DNA from: an uncultured Clostridia bacterium
Lineage (GTDB): Bacteria; Bacillota; Clostridia; TANB77; CAG-508
Direction of reading: 5' to 3'
DNA: 26,576 bases
NCBI GenBank assembly: GCA_947629805.1
Contig: CANRFE010000004.1
Location: 1 to 26,576, forward strand
Positions within the stretch are counted from its first letter, which is position 1; the number at the start of each line of letters is the position of its first letter. The notes beneath the pieces are model-generated. The model did not search any database, was not told the DNA's origin, and saw nothing but the letters and a program-made list of their open reading frames with translations. The position numbers were made by a program, and so were the translations under genes. This document shows, in pieces, positions 1-9,076 of this stretch.

Positions 1-963
1 TACATTAAACCCAATTCTATGGTCTGTAGTACGCCCTTGTGGATAGTTATAAGTACGAATTTTTTCACTTCTATCTCCAGAACCTACTTGGCTTTTTCTT
101 TCTGTTGCAATTTCCTTATCTCGTTTTTGTTTTTCTATTTCATACAAACGTGAACGAAGAAGTCGCATAGCATATTCTCTGTTTTGTACTTGAGAACGTT
201 CTGTCTGGCATTCTGCCACAATTCCTGTTGGTATATGAATTAATCTTACAGCAGAAGAAGTTTTATTAACATGTTGTCCGCCTGCTCCGGAAGCTCTATA
301 AACTTCCATTTTAATATCTGCTGGATTGATTTCAATTTCTACATCCTCTACTTCTGGAAGAACCGCAACTGTTGCCGTAGAAGTATGAATTCTTCCGCTA
401 CTTTCTGTGTCTGGTACACGTTGTACACGATGTACCCCACTTTCGAATTTTAACCTACTAAAAGCTCCTTTTCCCGTTATCATAAACGATATTTCTTTGT
501 AACCGCCTAAGCCTGTTTCATTTTCATTTACTACTTCTAATTTCCAATGTTTTTTCTCTGCATACATGCTATACATTCTAAATAATGTTCCTGCAAATAA
601 AGCTGCTTCTTCTCCTCCTGCACCACCACGAATCTCACAAATAACGTTTTTATCATCATCTGGATCTTTTGGAATTAATAAGATTTTTAGTTCTTCTTCT
701 ATTTTAGGTAATAACTCTTTGTTGGTTAGCATTTCTTCTTCTGCTAAGTCTTTCATTTCTGGGTCATCCATCATTTCTTTTGCATCTTCATAAGCTTGTT
801 TTGCCTTTTTATATTCTCTATATTTTTGTACTACTGGCTCTATTTCTGCGTGTTCTTTCATATATTCACGCCATTCGTTTGTTCTTGCAATAACTTCTGG
901 GTCGCTAATTTTTATTGTTAACTCTTCATAGCGTTTTTCTACTGTCTCTAATTTTTCAAACAT
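1..963 (-). CDS. prfA: Peptide chain release factor 1, 3' end cut by the window edge
   Basis: Class I release factor that recognises UAA/UAG in the ribosomal A site and triggers peptide release. The ORF starts at ATG 963-961, with GGAG seven bases upstream, and stays open for 321 codons to the window edge, so roughly the last 35-40 residues of a 355-360 aa RF1 are missing. The catalytic GGQ is at residues 228-230 in the context GAGGQHVNKT. The tripeptide PDT at 184-186 fits the RF1 PxT codon-recognition motif rather than the SPF of RF2. No CGG codon is in frame. It lies downstream of the yhaO-yhaN operon but is separated from it by a terminator-like hairpin. Confidence 0.97.
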   Translation of the reverse strand, partial: MFEKLETVEKRYEELTIKISDPEVIARTNEWREYMKEHAEIEPVVQKYREYKKAKQAYEDAKEMMDDPEMKDLAEEEMLTNKELLPKIEEELKILLIPKDPDDDKNVICEIRGGAGGEEAALFAGTLFRMYSMYAEKKHWKLEVVNENETGLGGYKEISFMITGKGAFSRLKFESGVHRVQRVPDTESSGRIHTSTATVAVLPEVEDVEIEINPADIKMEVYRASGAGGQHVNKTSSAVRLIHIPTGIVAECQTERSQVQNREYAMRLLRSRLYEIEKQKRDKEIATERKSQVGSGDRSEKIRTYNYPQGRTTDHRIGFNV

Positions 964-1033
964 AAAATTTCTCCTTTATTTTTCACTTTATTTGCTTATT
1001 ATACTATATTTTTTTTATTTGTTCAATAGAAAA

Positions 1034-1062
1034 AGTTGGCCTTTTTTAAGAAACGGTCAACT
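1034..1062 (-). terminator. Probable rho-independent terminator downstream of yhaN-like gene
   Basis: AGTTGGCC at 1034-1041 pairs with GGTCAACT at 1055-1062, with one G-T wobble. Read leftward the hairpin is followed by TTTTC. It sits between the yhaN-like stop (1111) and the prfA start (963), so it should end the leftward yhaO-yhaN transcript. Confidence 0.6.
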
Positions 1063-1110
1063 CTTTCTATTTTTTCATAAAGAAAAAAAATCTTCTTTTC
1101 ATTTTATCTT

Positions 1111-3037
1111 TTATAATTTTATGATTTGGTATTTTATATTTTCTTTCGTTAAAATCTCTTTTTCTCGATTTGTACAAGTTAAAATAATTATTTGACGATT
1201 TGGAAATTCTTTGTCTAAATAAAGTAAAATATTTTTTAACCTTTCTTCATCATAATAAGCAAATGCTTCATCTAGTACAATGGGCATAGTTTCTTCTGTT
1301 ATTTGTTCTACCATGGCTAAACGTAAAGACAAATAGAGTTGGTCTATTGTTCCGAATACTTAGTCTTTCTGCTTCTATATAATCTCCATTTTCTTTTTCT
1401 ACCATAAGTCCTTTTTGTTCATTTAAACTTACTTTTTTATATTTTCCATTCGTTATTTTCGCAATATGATTCGATAAGACCTGCGTTAATTTTGGCGTAA
1501 CATTTTGTTTCATTTTTTGATATGCTTTTTCTAAAATTTCTTTTGCTAATTCTATTTCTTGATTCTTTTGTTCTAACTGTGTTTCTTGCTCTTGCAACGT
1601 TTCCCATTGCTCTTCTAAAAGTGCTTGTTCTTCTAATTTTGGCTTTATGGTTTTTTCTTCTAGTTCTAAAGAATGATATGCTAAACTTTTACGATTTTTT
1701 TCTTCTTCCTGTTTTTTTAAGATTCCCGATAATTCTTCTATTTCCAATAATGCATGAAGTCTATTGGTGTCTTCTGCTGTTTTTCTTAACTCTTCTTTCT
1801 CTTTTGCTTCCTTTTCTAGAAAATATTCTTTTTTTTGCTTGATATTCCTTTCTTGCTCTTCGATACTATTTTGCAATACTTTTTCTTGTGTTTGTATTTC
1901 TTCTATTTTTTGTTTGATTTCCTCTTTTTGTTTTTGTTGTTTTTGCTCTTCTTTTCTTTTTTGTGATTCCTGTTGTTTTTGTTGATAAAAAACAACAAGA
2001 CTTCCTATTCCTCCTAGCAAAAAGATACTAGATAAAAGGATTATTACGATATAATTTTTTACAAAAAGAAGAAGGAAAATTTCTAATAAAATACTAAGAA
2101 CACTCAAAAAAGCACTCCTTATTTTTAGATTTTTCTTTTTTGGTAAGCTTTCTTGTTCAAAAGATTGTAATTGTTTTGTGAGTTCTTCTTCTTGTTTTTC
2201 TAATTCTTGTTTTTTTTGCTCTTGGGTTTGTTTTAAGTCTTCACTGATTTTTATTTTTTCTTTTTCTAATTCTTGTTTTTCTTTTAGGTCTTTTACTTTT
2301 CTTATGATTTCTAAATCTTCTTCTATTTTTTGTAATTCTTGTTTTTCTGTTTCTTTTTCTTGTATAATTTCTTGTTTTCTTTGTTTATATTCCTCTAAAC
2401 GCCCTATTTCGTCTTGTAATGCAAATTTTTCTTCTTTGATTACATTCATTGGTCTTCCTTGCGAACGTGTTGTGCCTATTTCTTCTATTTGCTTTTTATT
2501 TAATTTTTGCATTGCCTTTTGATAGGATATACTATCGTCTCCTGTCCCTGCTAAATTTGCTACCTTTTGTACCATCGCATTTTGTATATTTTGCTCTAAT
2601 TTTACTTCTTGTTGCATAGAAACGAAAGTAGAATAAAACATACTTTCTTCTACTTTCGTTTGGTCTACAAAAAATTGATTTCCATAAGTCTTATCCATTG
2701 TAAATTGTTTGGAAATATCTTCTAACTGTTCATTATAAATGGTTGGATTCTTTTTATGAAAATCACGAAATACTTCGTAATACGTTCCATCCTCCAAAGT
2801 ATATGCTAACTTGCCAGAAAATTCTTCTTGTTCCCATGGTTTATATTGGTCATAATCTGAAAATTCTTTTCCTTTTTTTGTTTTGGAAGCACCATAAAAA
2901 ATATTAGCAATAAATTTCACTAAGGTTGATTTTCCACTTTCATTATTTCCTTGCACAATATTGATATGATCTGAAAACTCCATTTCTTTTTCTCTTAAAT
3001 TCCCAAAGCAATTAATTTTTATTTTTTTTATTTTCAA
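1111..3037 (-). CDS. YhaN/SbcC-like coiled-coil ATPase, read through one +1 shift at CGG 1354-1352
   Basis: ATPase partner of a metallophosphoesterase nuclease in the SbcC/Rad50 class, expected to act on DNA ends. The start is TTG at 3037-3035 after a GAGG-containing leader; no ATG is suitable. Walker A is GNNESGKST at about residues 31-39. A long Glu/Lys/Gln coiled coil (about 190-520) is interrupted near 305-350 by a hydrophobic stretch that could be a transmembrane hairpin. The zero frame runs on as unrelated sequence after codon 561 (ATT CGG AAC). Dropping the C gives LSIGTIDQLYLSLRLA, the ABC signature region, followed by Walker B (MPIVLDEAF) and the C-terminus at 1111, about 641 residues. 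Bacillus subtilis YhaN is longer (about 960), so this is a short form. The frame switch could be recoding, a sequencing error or a mutation. Confidence 0.88.
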
Positions 3038-3064
3038 TTTTTTAATTCCTCACCTTTTTATTTT

Positions 3065-4138
3065 TTAAGCTAATACCTCTAAGCCTATTTCTAAAACTCT
3101 TTCTAACATTTCTTGGTTTTGTGGTTCTTGCTTTATTCTTTCTAAAATTTCTTGTGCATAAATTCCCCTTAATGTATTTCCCTCTTGCGCTATTTTTTCT
3201 ACTTCATATCCTATTGTTGTTTTATCTTTTACTTTGATAATTTCTGTTCTACTAATTTGTTTGCTTAACTTTGCTATTGGTATTTCAAAATTTCTTTTTC
3301 CTGTTAATACAATTTTATAAAGTTTGTTTTGTTCTAATTGTACAGAATCTAATTTTTCTAACAATTCTTCTATTGTTTTTATATTCGTCATATCCATTTC
3401 TTTTTCTTGTAACTCTTTTTCATCTAATGGAAGAAATTGAATCTTTCTCTTTTCTTTTGTAATATCTCCTACTACCATTCCGTGTGGTCCTAATTCGTCA
3501 AAGCCCAAAGAAATGGTAGAACCTGGGTAAACCATAGAGGTACTTTCTTGCAAATTATTTTTATGAATATGACCTAAAGCAATATAGTCAAATCCTATTT
3601 CCTTCAATTTTTTAGAAGATAAATTGTGATATTCTCTTTGTGTTTTATCACTTCCATCCAAATTGGCATGTGTTATTAAAATATGAAGTTTCGTCTTGTC
3701 CTTTATTTCTATTTCCTCTACTTTGGAATTTTCTACATAAAAATCTTCAAAACCATATCCATAGAAAATGCAATCCTCCTTTTCTATTTTTTGTACTTTT
3801 CCTGTAAAAATAGTTACATTTTCTTTCCAAGGAAAGGTTGCATAATAAGAATTTTTCAAATATGGGTCATGATTTCCTGGTGCAATGAAAACTTGCGTAT
3901 TTGGAATTTGCCCAAACAATTCATTTATGTATGCAATGGTACTTTCTCGAATTGTGTCTTGTTCATATAAATCTCCTGCAATAAATAAATAAGGAATCTC
4001 CTCTTGTTTAATATATTCTATCATCTTTTTGAATGCTTTTCGTTGGTCTAATCTTCGAATTTCTCCCAAATTTGCTCTATCACTTAACATACGAAATGGC
4101 ATATCAAAATGCATATCTGCTATATGTACAAACTTCAT
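3065..4138 (-). CDS. YhaO-like metallophosphoesterase (SbcD-type DNA exonuclease)
   Basis: Calcineurin-like metallophosphoesterase of the SbcD/Mre11/YhaO type, 357 residues, predicted Mn-dependent DNA nuclease acting with the ATPase encoded just downstream. Metal-site motifs appear in order: DMHFD (8-12), GDLYE (about 55-59), GNHDPY (about 88-93), HANLD (about 157) and GHIHKN (about 191). The start is ATG 4138 with AGGAGG five bases upstream. The stop lies 27 bases before the yhaN-like start, so the two are very likely one operon. No in-frame CGG. Confidence 0.93.
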   Translation of the reverse strand: MKFVHIADMHFDMPFRMLSDRANLGEIRRLDQRKAFKKMIEYIKQEEIPYLFIAGDLYEQDTIRESTIAYINELFGQIPNTQVFIAPGNHDPYLKNSYYATFPWKENVTIFTGKVQKIEKEDCIFYGYGFEDFYVENSKVEEIEIKDKTKLHILITHANLDGSDKTQREYHNLSSKKLKEIGFDYIALGHIHKNNLQESTSMVYPGSTISLGFDELGPHGMVVGDITKEKRKIQFLPLDEKELQEKEMDMTNIKTIEELLEKLDSVQLEQNKLYKIVLTGKRNFEIPIAKLSKQISRTEIIKVKDKTTIGYEVEKIAQEGNTLRGIYAQEILERIKQEPQNQEMLERVLEIGLEVLA

Positions 4139-4218
4139 TTTTTCCTCCTAATTTCTTTTTTGATTATATCTATTTGCCTAAGAAAAGTCAATAGTTTTTA
4201 GAACATTTGTTTTACATA

Positions 4219-4254
4219 AAAAAAGAAACTTAGGATTTCCTAAGTTTCTTTTTT
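4219..4254 (-). terminator. Strong bidirectional-type terminator hairpin
   Basis: A perfect 16-bp stem with a four-base ATTT loop, flanked by A-run and T-run: left arm 4219-4234, right arm 4239-4254. It lies immediately after the stop of the minus-strand gene at 4256-4516 and before yhaO, insulating the two. Confidence 0.85.
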
Positions 4255-4255
4255 C

Positions 4256-4516
4256 TTAATTCTTTTTTGCTTCTTCTGCCATACGGAAAAGCCGATTAGC
4301 CTGGCTAAGATTTTCCTCCTGCTCCCCTCTTCCCGCTTCGGACCAACTAATATAACAATATACTTGCCCCTTTACTTTAGAAGGAGATTTTTCAATTACA
4401 AGAAAACCATCTTTTCTTAGTCGATTAATTGTTCTTCTGCCTAAAAACCGATGATATCCCATTTCTCCGCATTCTGCAACATGTTCCAACCATTCGTCAA
4501 TTGACCATTGTGCCAT
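4256..4516 (-). CDS. Small uncharacterised basic protein, possible winged-helix DNA-binding protein
   Basis: 86 residues. The start ATG at 4516 has a strong AGGAGG five bases upstream. I do not recognise a family. The central part, from GRRTINRLRKDGF to QVYCYISW, reads like a recognition helix followed by a beta wing, so a small winged-helix regulator is a reasonable guess, supported by the perfect palindrome 44 bases upstream (4560-4581). Codons are richer in G/C than in neighbouring genes (GGG, GAG, CAG, GCG, AGC), which could indicate acquisition. It carries two in-frame CGG codons (4450-4448 and 4294-4292) with no frame change. A +1 shift at the first would reach a stop two codons later, so CGG must be read in frame here if the ORF is real. 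Confidence 0.65.
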   Translation of the reverse strand: MAQWSIDEWLEHVAECGEMGYHRFLGRRTINRLRKDGFLVIEKSPSKVKGQVYCYISWSEAGRGEQEENLSQANRLFRMAEEAKKN

Positions 4517-4559
4517 TTGTCTCCTCCTGTTCTTGTTCTTATTGGTTAATGAGTTATTG

Positions 4560-4581
4560 GATTACAAAACTGATTGTAATC
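4560..4581. promoter_or_regulatory. Perfect palindrome, candidate operator
   Basis: GATTACAA, six bases, TTGTAATC: an exact 8-bp inverted repeat in the divergent gap between the small minus-strand gene (start 4516) and spoVB (start 4674). There is no T-run, so an operator is more likely than a terminator. The candidate ligand is the possible winged-helix protein next to it, which is inference. Confidence 0.5.
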
Positions 4582-4673
4582 TTCTAAAAATGATTTTTTT
4601 ATTTTATCACAATTTTCTCCTTATGTAAATACATTTTTTTATTTTTCTTACATATATTCCTATAGGTGATATT

Positions 4674-6167
4674 TTGAGACGAATACAAGTGTTTTTATTC
4701 AATGGTATTTTATTATGCTTTACTGGATTCCTTATGCGCAGTATTGGCATGTTTTTTAATGTGTATATTGCCAATAAAATAGGAAGTGAAGCAATTGGTG
4801 TTTATCAGCTCATTGTATCTATTTATTTATTTGCTACTACACTTGCTAATTCTGGTATTCACCTAGCTACCACACGTATTATTGCAGAGCAAGAAGCCTT
4901 TGGCAAAAAAGAAGAAATCCAACAAGCAAGTAAAAAATGTTTTATGTATAGTCTTCTAATGGGTTGTTTTGCAGGTCTTGTTTTGTTCCTTTTTTCTCCC
5001 TTTCTTACTACTTTCTACCTTCATAATAAAATTTCTGCTCTTCCGTTACGTATCTTAGCTTGTTCTCTTCCTTTTCTTTCTGTTTCTTCTTGTATGAATG
5101 GATATTTTTCTGCTTTGCGAAATGTGAAAAAAACAATCTTTTCCCAAGTGTTTGCAGAATTTTTTAAAATGACTGCTATCTACTATTTGATAAACTATCT
5201 TTTTCCTGTTAATTTAGAATATTCTTGTATTTCTCTGGTACTTGGCAGTACGTTAGCAGAATTTGTTTCTTTTTTATTTTTACTTTTTTGCTTTTTAAAA
5301 GAAACCCCATTTCTTCATACTAGGAATAACAAAAAAAATTATACTAAGCAAATTCTTAAAATTTCACTGCCTATTGCTTTTACCTCTTATATTCGTTCTG
5401 GTCTATCTAGCCTAAAGCAATTACTCATTCCTATTCAATTAGAAAAGTTTGGACTTTCGTGTGAAAATGCCCTTTCTTCTTATGGAATAATAAATGGGAT
5501 GGTAATGCCTCTTCTTCTATTTCCTTGTACCTTTATCTCTTCTTTTAGTGCTCTTCTTATTCCAGAATTTTCTTATATGAATGCTAAAAAAGAAAAACAA
5601 AAAATGAATTTTGCTTTTTCTAAAATATTTCAATTTTGCTTTTTATTTTCCTTTTTCATCATGGGTTTTTTTTGGTGCTTTGCAAAAGAACTAAATCAAT
5701 TTCTTTATCCTAATGTAGAGATATCTTTTTTCCTTCAACTATTATGCCCTCTCATTGTTTTTCTCTATATAGATAATGTTGTAGATAGTATTCTAAAAGG
5801 GTTAGATAAACAAGTAGGAGTAATGGGAATTAATATTCTAGATTTAGTTTCTACCATTACTTTCCTTTATTTCTTACTTCCCTTAAAAGGAATAAAAGGA
5901 TATTTGTTTGTGTTATTTTTTAGCGAAATTTTAAATGGCGTTTTAAGTTTACACTTATTACAAAAACATACGCATTTTTCTATAGACTATAGCAATTGGT
6001 TACTAAAACCTCTTCTTAGTATTTTCCTTTTAAATTTCTTATTCTCCCATTTTTTCTGCATTCAATCTTTTTTAGATTTCCTTTTTTCTGTTTGCATTTT
6101 TGGTATTTCTTATTGTATTTTATTATTTTTACTTGGTTCGTTAACGAAAAAAGCATTTCGTTTTTGA
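4674..6167 (+). CDS. SpoVB-like polysaccharide/lipid II flippase (MVF/MATE-type)
   Basis: 497-residue integral membrane protein with about 12-14 hydrophobic segments, in the MOP flippase superfamily that moves undecaprenyl-linked sugars across the membrane. The N-terminus (NGILLCFTGFLMRSIGMFF, then GVYQLIVSIYLFA) resembles stage V sporulation protein B and related flippases; SpoVB is needed for spore cortex synthesis in Bacillus. The start is TTG at 4674 with AGGTGA just upstream. No in-frame CGG. It converges on the minus-strand gene at 6208 and shares a terminator with it. The exact substrate is not shown by sequence. Confidence 0.85.
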   Translation: MRRIQVFLFNGILLCFTGFLMRSIGMFFNVYIANKIGSEAIGVYQLIVSIYLFATTLANSGIHLATTRIIAEQEAFGKKEEIQQASKKCFMYSLLMGCFAGLVLFLFSPFLTTFYLHNKISALPLRILACSLPFLSVSSCMNGYFSALRNVKKTIFSQVFAEFFKMTAIYYLINYLFPVNLEYSCISLVLGSTLAEFVSFLFLLFCFLKETPFLHTRNNKKNYTKQILKISLPIAFTSYIRSGLSSLKQLLIPIQLEKFGLSCENALSSYGIINGMVMPLLLFPCTFISSFSALLIPEFSYMNAKKEKQKMNFAFSKIFQFCFLFSFFIMGFFWCFAKELNQFLYPNVEISFFLQLLCPLIVFLYIDNVVDSILKGLDKQVGVMGINILDLVSTITFLYFLLPLKGIKGYLFVLFFSEILNGVLSLHLLQKHTHFSIDYSNWLLKPLLSIFLLNFLFSHFFCIQSFLDFLFSVCIFGISYCILLFLLGSLTKKAFRF

Positions 6168-6169
6168 AA

Positions 6170-6207
6170 AAAGAGCACCAAATTTTGAAATTGGTGCTCT
6201 TTTTTTA
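6170..6207. terminator. Shared bidirectional terminator
   Basis: A 12-bp stem (6170-6181 with 6191-6202) flanked by A-run and T-run, between the convergent stops of spoVB (6167) and the gene ending at 6208. Confidence 0.85.
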
Positions 6208-6795
6208 TTAAAAGTACTTTTCACATACTGCCTTGATTTTTTCTTTCTCTTTTGTTAAATACACTCTTAAAAATTCTTCACACTTTTCTCCCTTTGGGAA
6301 AATTTTCAAATATTCTTCCTCTGTGTTGATGACATCTTTTACCTTTTTCCGGAAGACAGACATAAAAACAAGAATTTCCTCTTTTTCTGTAACAATAATG
6401 GAAAAACCTCTCTTATGTATAGCGCTTATAAGATTTTGTGCTTCTTCCTGTATTTTCCACATGTGTTCTGCCCAAAATTTTCTTTGCTCCTCTAATGTTT
6501 GCTTTTCTTTCTTATAAAGTATAGCTGCTTCTTTCAATTCTTTTTGCCTTCTTCTTAGCACCTCTTCTGAAACCTTTTTCTCTACATACTTGTTTTTCAA
6601 CTCTTCTGGAATGTCAAGTTCAAGAAATTTTAATAAGCTTTCTACCACTTCTATTTCTTCATAAGGAGATGCTTCTTGTAACTTGTCTTCCTGCTCTTCT
6701 AACCGTTTTAACTGATGATATGCAATCGAAAAACTTTTGCATAAACTTTTGAAATAACTTTGTAATGTGTACTCGTTCATCGTGTTATAAGACAT
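6208..6795 (-). CDS. Uncharacterised coiled-coil protein
   Basis: 195 residues, no family recognised. It is rich in Glu/Lys with likely helical coiled coil through about residues 25-125, then a short beta-like stretch (GFSIIVTEKEEILVFMSVF). No signal peptide or membrane segment. ATG 6795 is preceded by AGGAGG. Codon use is a little GC-richer than in neighbours (AAG, GTC, ATC, AAC). One in-frame CGG at 6351-6349 (TTC CGG AAA) is read without a frame change: the frame stays coherent to the stop, whereas a +1 shift would stop after three codons. This is a counterexample to a strict CGG-shift rule. Confidence 0.7.
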   Translation of the reverse strand: MSYNTMNEYTLQSYFKSLCKSFSIAYHQLKRLEEQEDKLQEASPYEEIEVVESLLKFLELDIPEELKNKYVEKKVSEEVLRRRQKELKEAAILYKKEKQTLEEQRKFWAEHMWKIQEEAQNLISAIHKRGFSIIVTEKEEILVFMSVFRKKVKDVINTEEEYLKIFPKGEKCEEFLRVYLTKEKEKIKAVCEKYF

Positions 6796-6825
6796 CTTGT
6801 AGCCTCCTTTTTAAGTTATTTACTT

Positions 6826-6837
6826 TAACAATTGTTA
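6826..6837. promoter_or_regulatory. 12-bp perfect palindrome upstream of the 6208-6795 gene
   Basis: TAACAATTGTTA, 31 bases upstream of the start codon at 6795 and in the probable promoter or leader. A candidate operator for an unknown regulator. Confidence 0.35.
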
Positions 6838-6940
6838 CCAGTTTCACTATAGCATATTTTTCTTAGAAATGCAAGAAAAGAAAAGTATAATATTAAAATG
6901 TTTGCATTTTTATAGAATGAATTTTCTTATTGTAGGTATA

Positions 6941-6969
6941 TTGTAAAATATTTTGTTTTATATTATAAT
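6941..6969 (+). promoter_or_regulatory. Sigma-A-type promoter for the phosphodiesterase gene
   Basis: TTGTAA at 6941-6946, 17-base spacer, TATAAT at 6964-6969, then an AAAGGAG ribosome binding site and ATG 6996. Confidence 0.7.
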
Positions 6970-6995
6970 TACCATAAATTAAAGGAGTTTGTATT

Positions 6996-7790
6996 ATGGA
7001 GAGAATTGCTATTTTATCCGATGTACATGGAAATATAACTGCGCTTAATACCGTTATTGCCGACATAGAAAAGAAAGGTATTTCGAAAATCTATTGTTTG
7101 GGGGATAGCGTAATTAAATGTGCCAATCCTGATAAAGTAATCGACTTGCTACGTAAAAAATGTGAAGTAATGCTTCTTGGAAACTGTGATGAAATTATTT
7201 GTAGACCAAACGTGGAAAAAGGTCGCTTTTGGAGTCGAGATAAAATTGGAGAAGAAAGAGCCAACTATATTTATCATTTACCTATTTCTTATGAATTTAC
7301 CATGAGTGGTCATTTGATTCGTCTTTTTCATGCTTCTCCTATTAGCTTAGAACATATTTTTAATCCAATGTTTCCTAATTCCGATAGTATGTATTTCAAC
7401 AAAATTATTACCAATCCAAAGGATTTATTCTTAAATACAGACTTTATTGGAAAAACGGAAAATGACCCTGTTCCAGATATTGTTGGTTATGGTCATTTGC
7501 ATACTCCTAACCTTTATCGCTTTGGAAATAAAACAATTTTTAATGTTGGTAGTGTTGGTATTCCTGTAGAAATGATAAACGAAGGAGAGGAAAATGCTTC
7601 TTCCAAATATTCTACTATGTCTTCTTATTTTATATTAGAAGGAGAATGGAACGCAAAAGAACTTTCTCCTATTTCATTTACTTTAGTACGCCTTCCTTAC
7701 CCGATTGAAAAAGAAATTGCTTACTTAAAGAGTTCCGATATGCCAAATAAAGAAATTATTATAGAATCATTAAAAACGGCAAATCACTAA
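6996..7790 (+). CDS. Metallophosphoesterase of the YfcE/MJ0936 type
   Basis: 264-residue predicted cytosolic phosphodiesterase. Metal-binding motifs in order: SDVHGN (8-13), LGDSV, GNCDE, HASP and GYGHLHTP, then NVGSVG near the usual end of the fold. The AAAGGAG site is about seven bases before the ATG. The substrate cannot be read from sequence. It is followed by the UDP-sugar pyrophosphorylase on the same strand, which also has its own promoter-like element. No in-frame CGG; ACG GAA and ACG GCA occur out of phase and cause no break. Confidence 0.88.
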   Translation: MERIAILSDVHGNITALNTVIADIEKKGISKIYCLGDSVIKCANPDKVIDLLRKKCEVMLLGNCDEIICRPNVEKGRFWSRDKIGEERANYIYHLPISYEFTMSGHLIRLFHASPISLEHIFNPMFPNSDSMYFNKIITNPKDLFLNTDFIGKTENDPVPDIVGYGHLHTPNLYRFGNKTIFNVGSVGIPVEMINEGEENASSKYSTMSSYFILEGEWNAKELSPISFTLVRLPYPIEKEIAYLKSSDMPNKEIIIESLKTANH

Positions 7791-7807
7791 TTTTTACTTT
7801 TTGTATA

Positions 7808-7816
7808 TGATATAAT
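7808..7816 (+). promoter_or_regulatory. Extended -10 promoter element
   Basis: TG-A-TATAAT at 7808-7816, 17 bases before the pyrophosphorylase start. No good -35 is visible, as is common for extended -10 promoters. Confidence 0.5.
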
Positions 7817-7833
7817 AAAGGATTGAAAAAACT

Positions 7834-9076
7834 ATGTTACCAAATTATGAAAATGCCAAATATCTTGTAGAAAAATATCATCAAGAGCATTTGTTAAATT
7901 TTTATTCTGAATTAAATAAAGAAGAAAAAAATTTATTAATTGACCAAATATGTCAGATTAATTTTCAGCAAATTTTTGCTTTATATGAGGCTTCTAAAAT
8001 TGACGAAACGATTCCTTATGATAAAATTGAACCTCTTCCTTATACAATAAAAGGCCAATTAACCAAAAATGAAATTGCCTATTATGAAGCAATTGGAAAA
8101 GAAGTATTTCGAAAGAAAAAATATGCAGTTGTTACGCTAGCAGGGGGACAACGGAACAAGACTTGGGTATAAGGGGCCAAAAGGTACTTTTGAATTAGAT
8201 ACAACGCCTAAGAAATCGCTTTTTGAAATTTTATGTGATAGCTTAAAAAAAGCAAATGAAAAATATGATATTATCCTTCCTTGGTATATTATGACTAGCC
8301 ATTATAATGATGCTCTTACCAAAAAATTTTTTGAAGAAAAAAATTTTTTTAACTATCCAAAAGAGCAAATTTTCTTTTTTCAACAGTCCGAACTTCCCTT
8401 AATTGATACTAATGGAAATTTAATTTTAGAAGAACCTTATAAAGTAAAACAAGCATCCAATGGAAATGGTGATGTTTTTGCTTCCATGAAAAAACATGGT
8501 ATTTTGGAACAAATGAAAAAAAATAAAATTGAATGGGTTTTCTTCTCTGGTGTGGATAATGTCATATTAGAAATTGTGGACCCTTTACTTTTAGGCCTTA
8601 CAATTTGCCATAATAAATTAGTTGCTTCTAAAAGTTTATTTAAGAAAAATGTAAAAGATAAAGATTGGATTTTTGCTAGAAAAAATGGAAAACCTTCTAT
8701 TATAAATAGTTGTTTTTTAACCGATGATATGAAAGAACGAAAAACAGAAGAAAATCATTATTTATACCGCGAAATTAATATCCTTGCTCATTTATTTCAT
8801 ATTTTTGCAATTGATAAAATTGTTAATGTTTCTCTTCCTTACCATAGGGCTTTTAAGAAAAATACCTTTGTGAATGAAGAGGGAATGAAGCAAGTACCTG
8901 AAAAACCAAATACTTTTAAGTTTGAAACTTTTATTTTCGATGCTTTTTCTTTATTTGATGACATTGAATTATTGAGAGTAGAAGAAGAAAAAGAATTTGC
9001 TCCTATTAAAGATTTTAACGGTGTACACAATCCAGAAAGAGCCAAAGAACTATATGAGAAAAAATTTCTTATTTGA
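7834..9076 (+). CDS. UTP-dependent sugar-1-phosphate uridylyltransferase (UDPGP/UAP family), read through one +1 shift at CGG 8152-8154
   Basis: Makes a UDP-sugar (UDP-GlcNAc/GalNAc or UDP-glucose class) from UTP and a sugar-1-phosphate. The initial frame from ATG 7834 ends at a stop (8170-8172) soon after codon 107. Its last sensible residues are TLAGGQ, then CGG. Skipping C8152 gives LAGGQGTRLGYKGPKGTFEL, the N-terminal nucleotide-binding loop of the family, and an open frame to 9076. The total is about 413 residues, in the range of bacterial homologues of eukaryotic-type UAP. Later family features include NGNGDVFASM and the FFSGVDNVI segment. AAAGGA lies about 11 bases upstream of the start. 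The downstream frame is intact for over 300 codons, which argues against long-standing loss of function. Exact substrate unknown. Confidence 0.9.

Noticed and set aside
1522..2522. Several plus-strand ORFs rich in Phe/Ser/Leu opposite the YhaN-like gene
   Set aside because: They are antisense images of the Lys/Glu-rich coiled coil.
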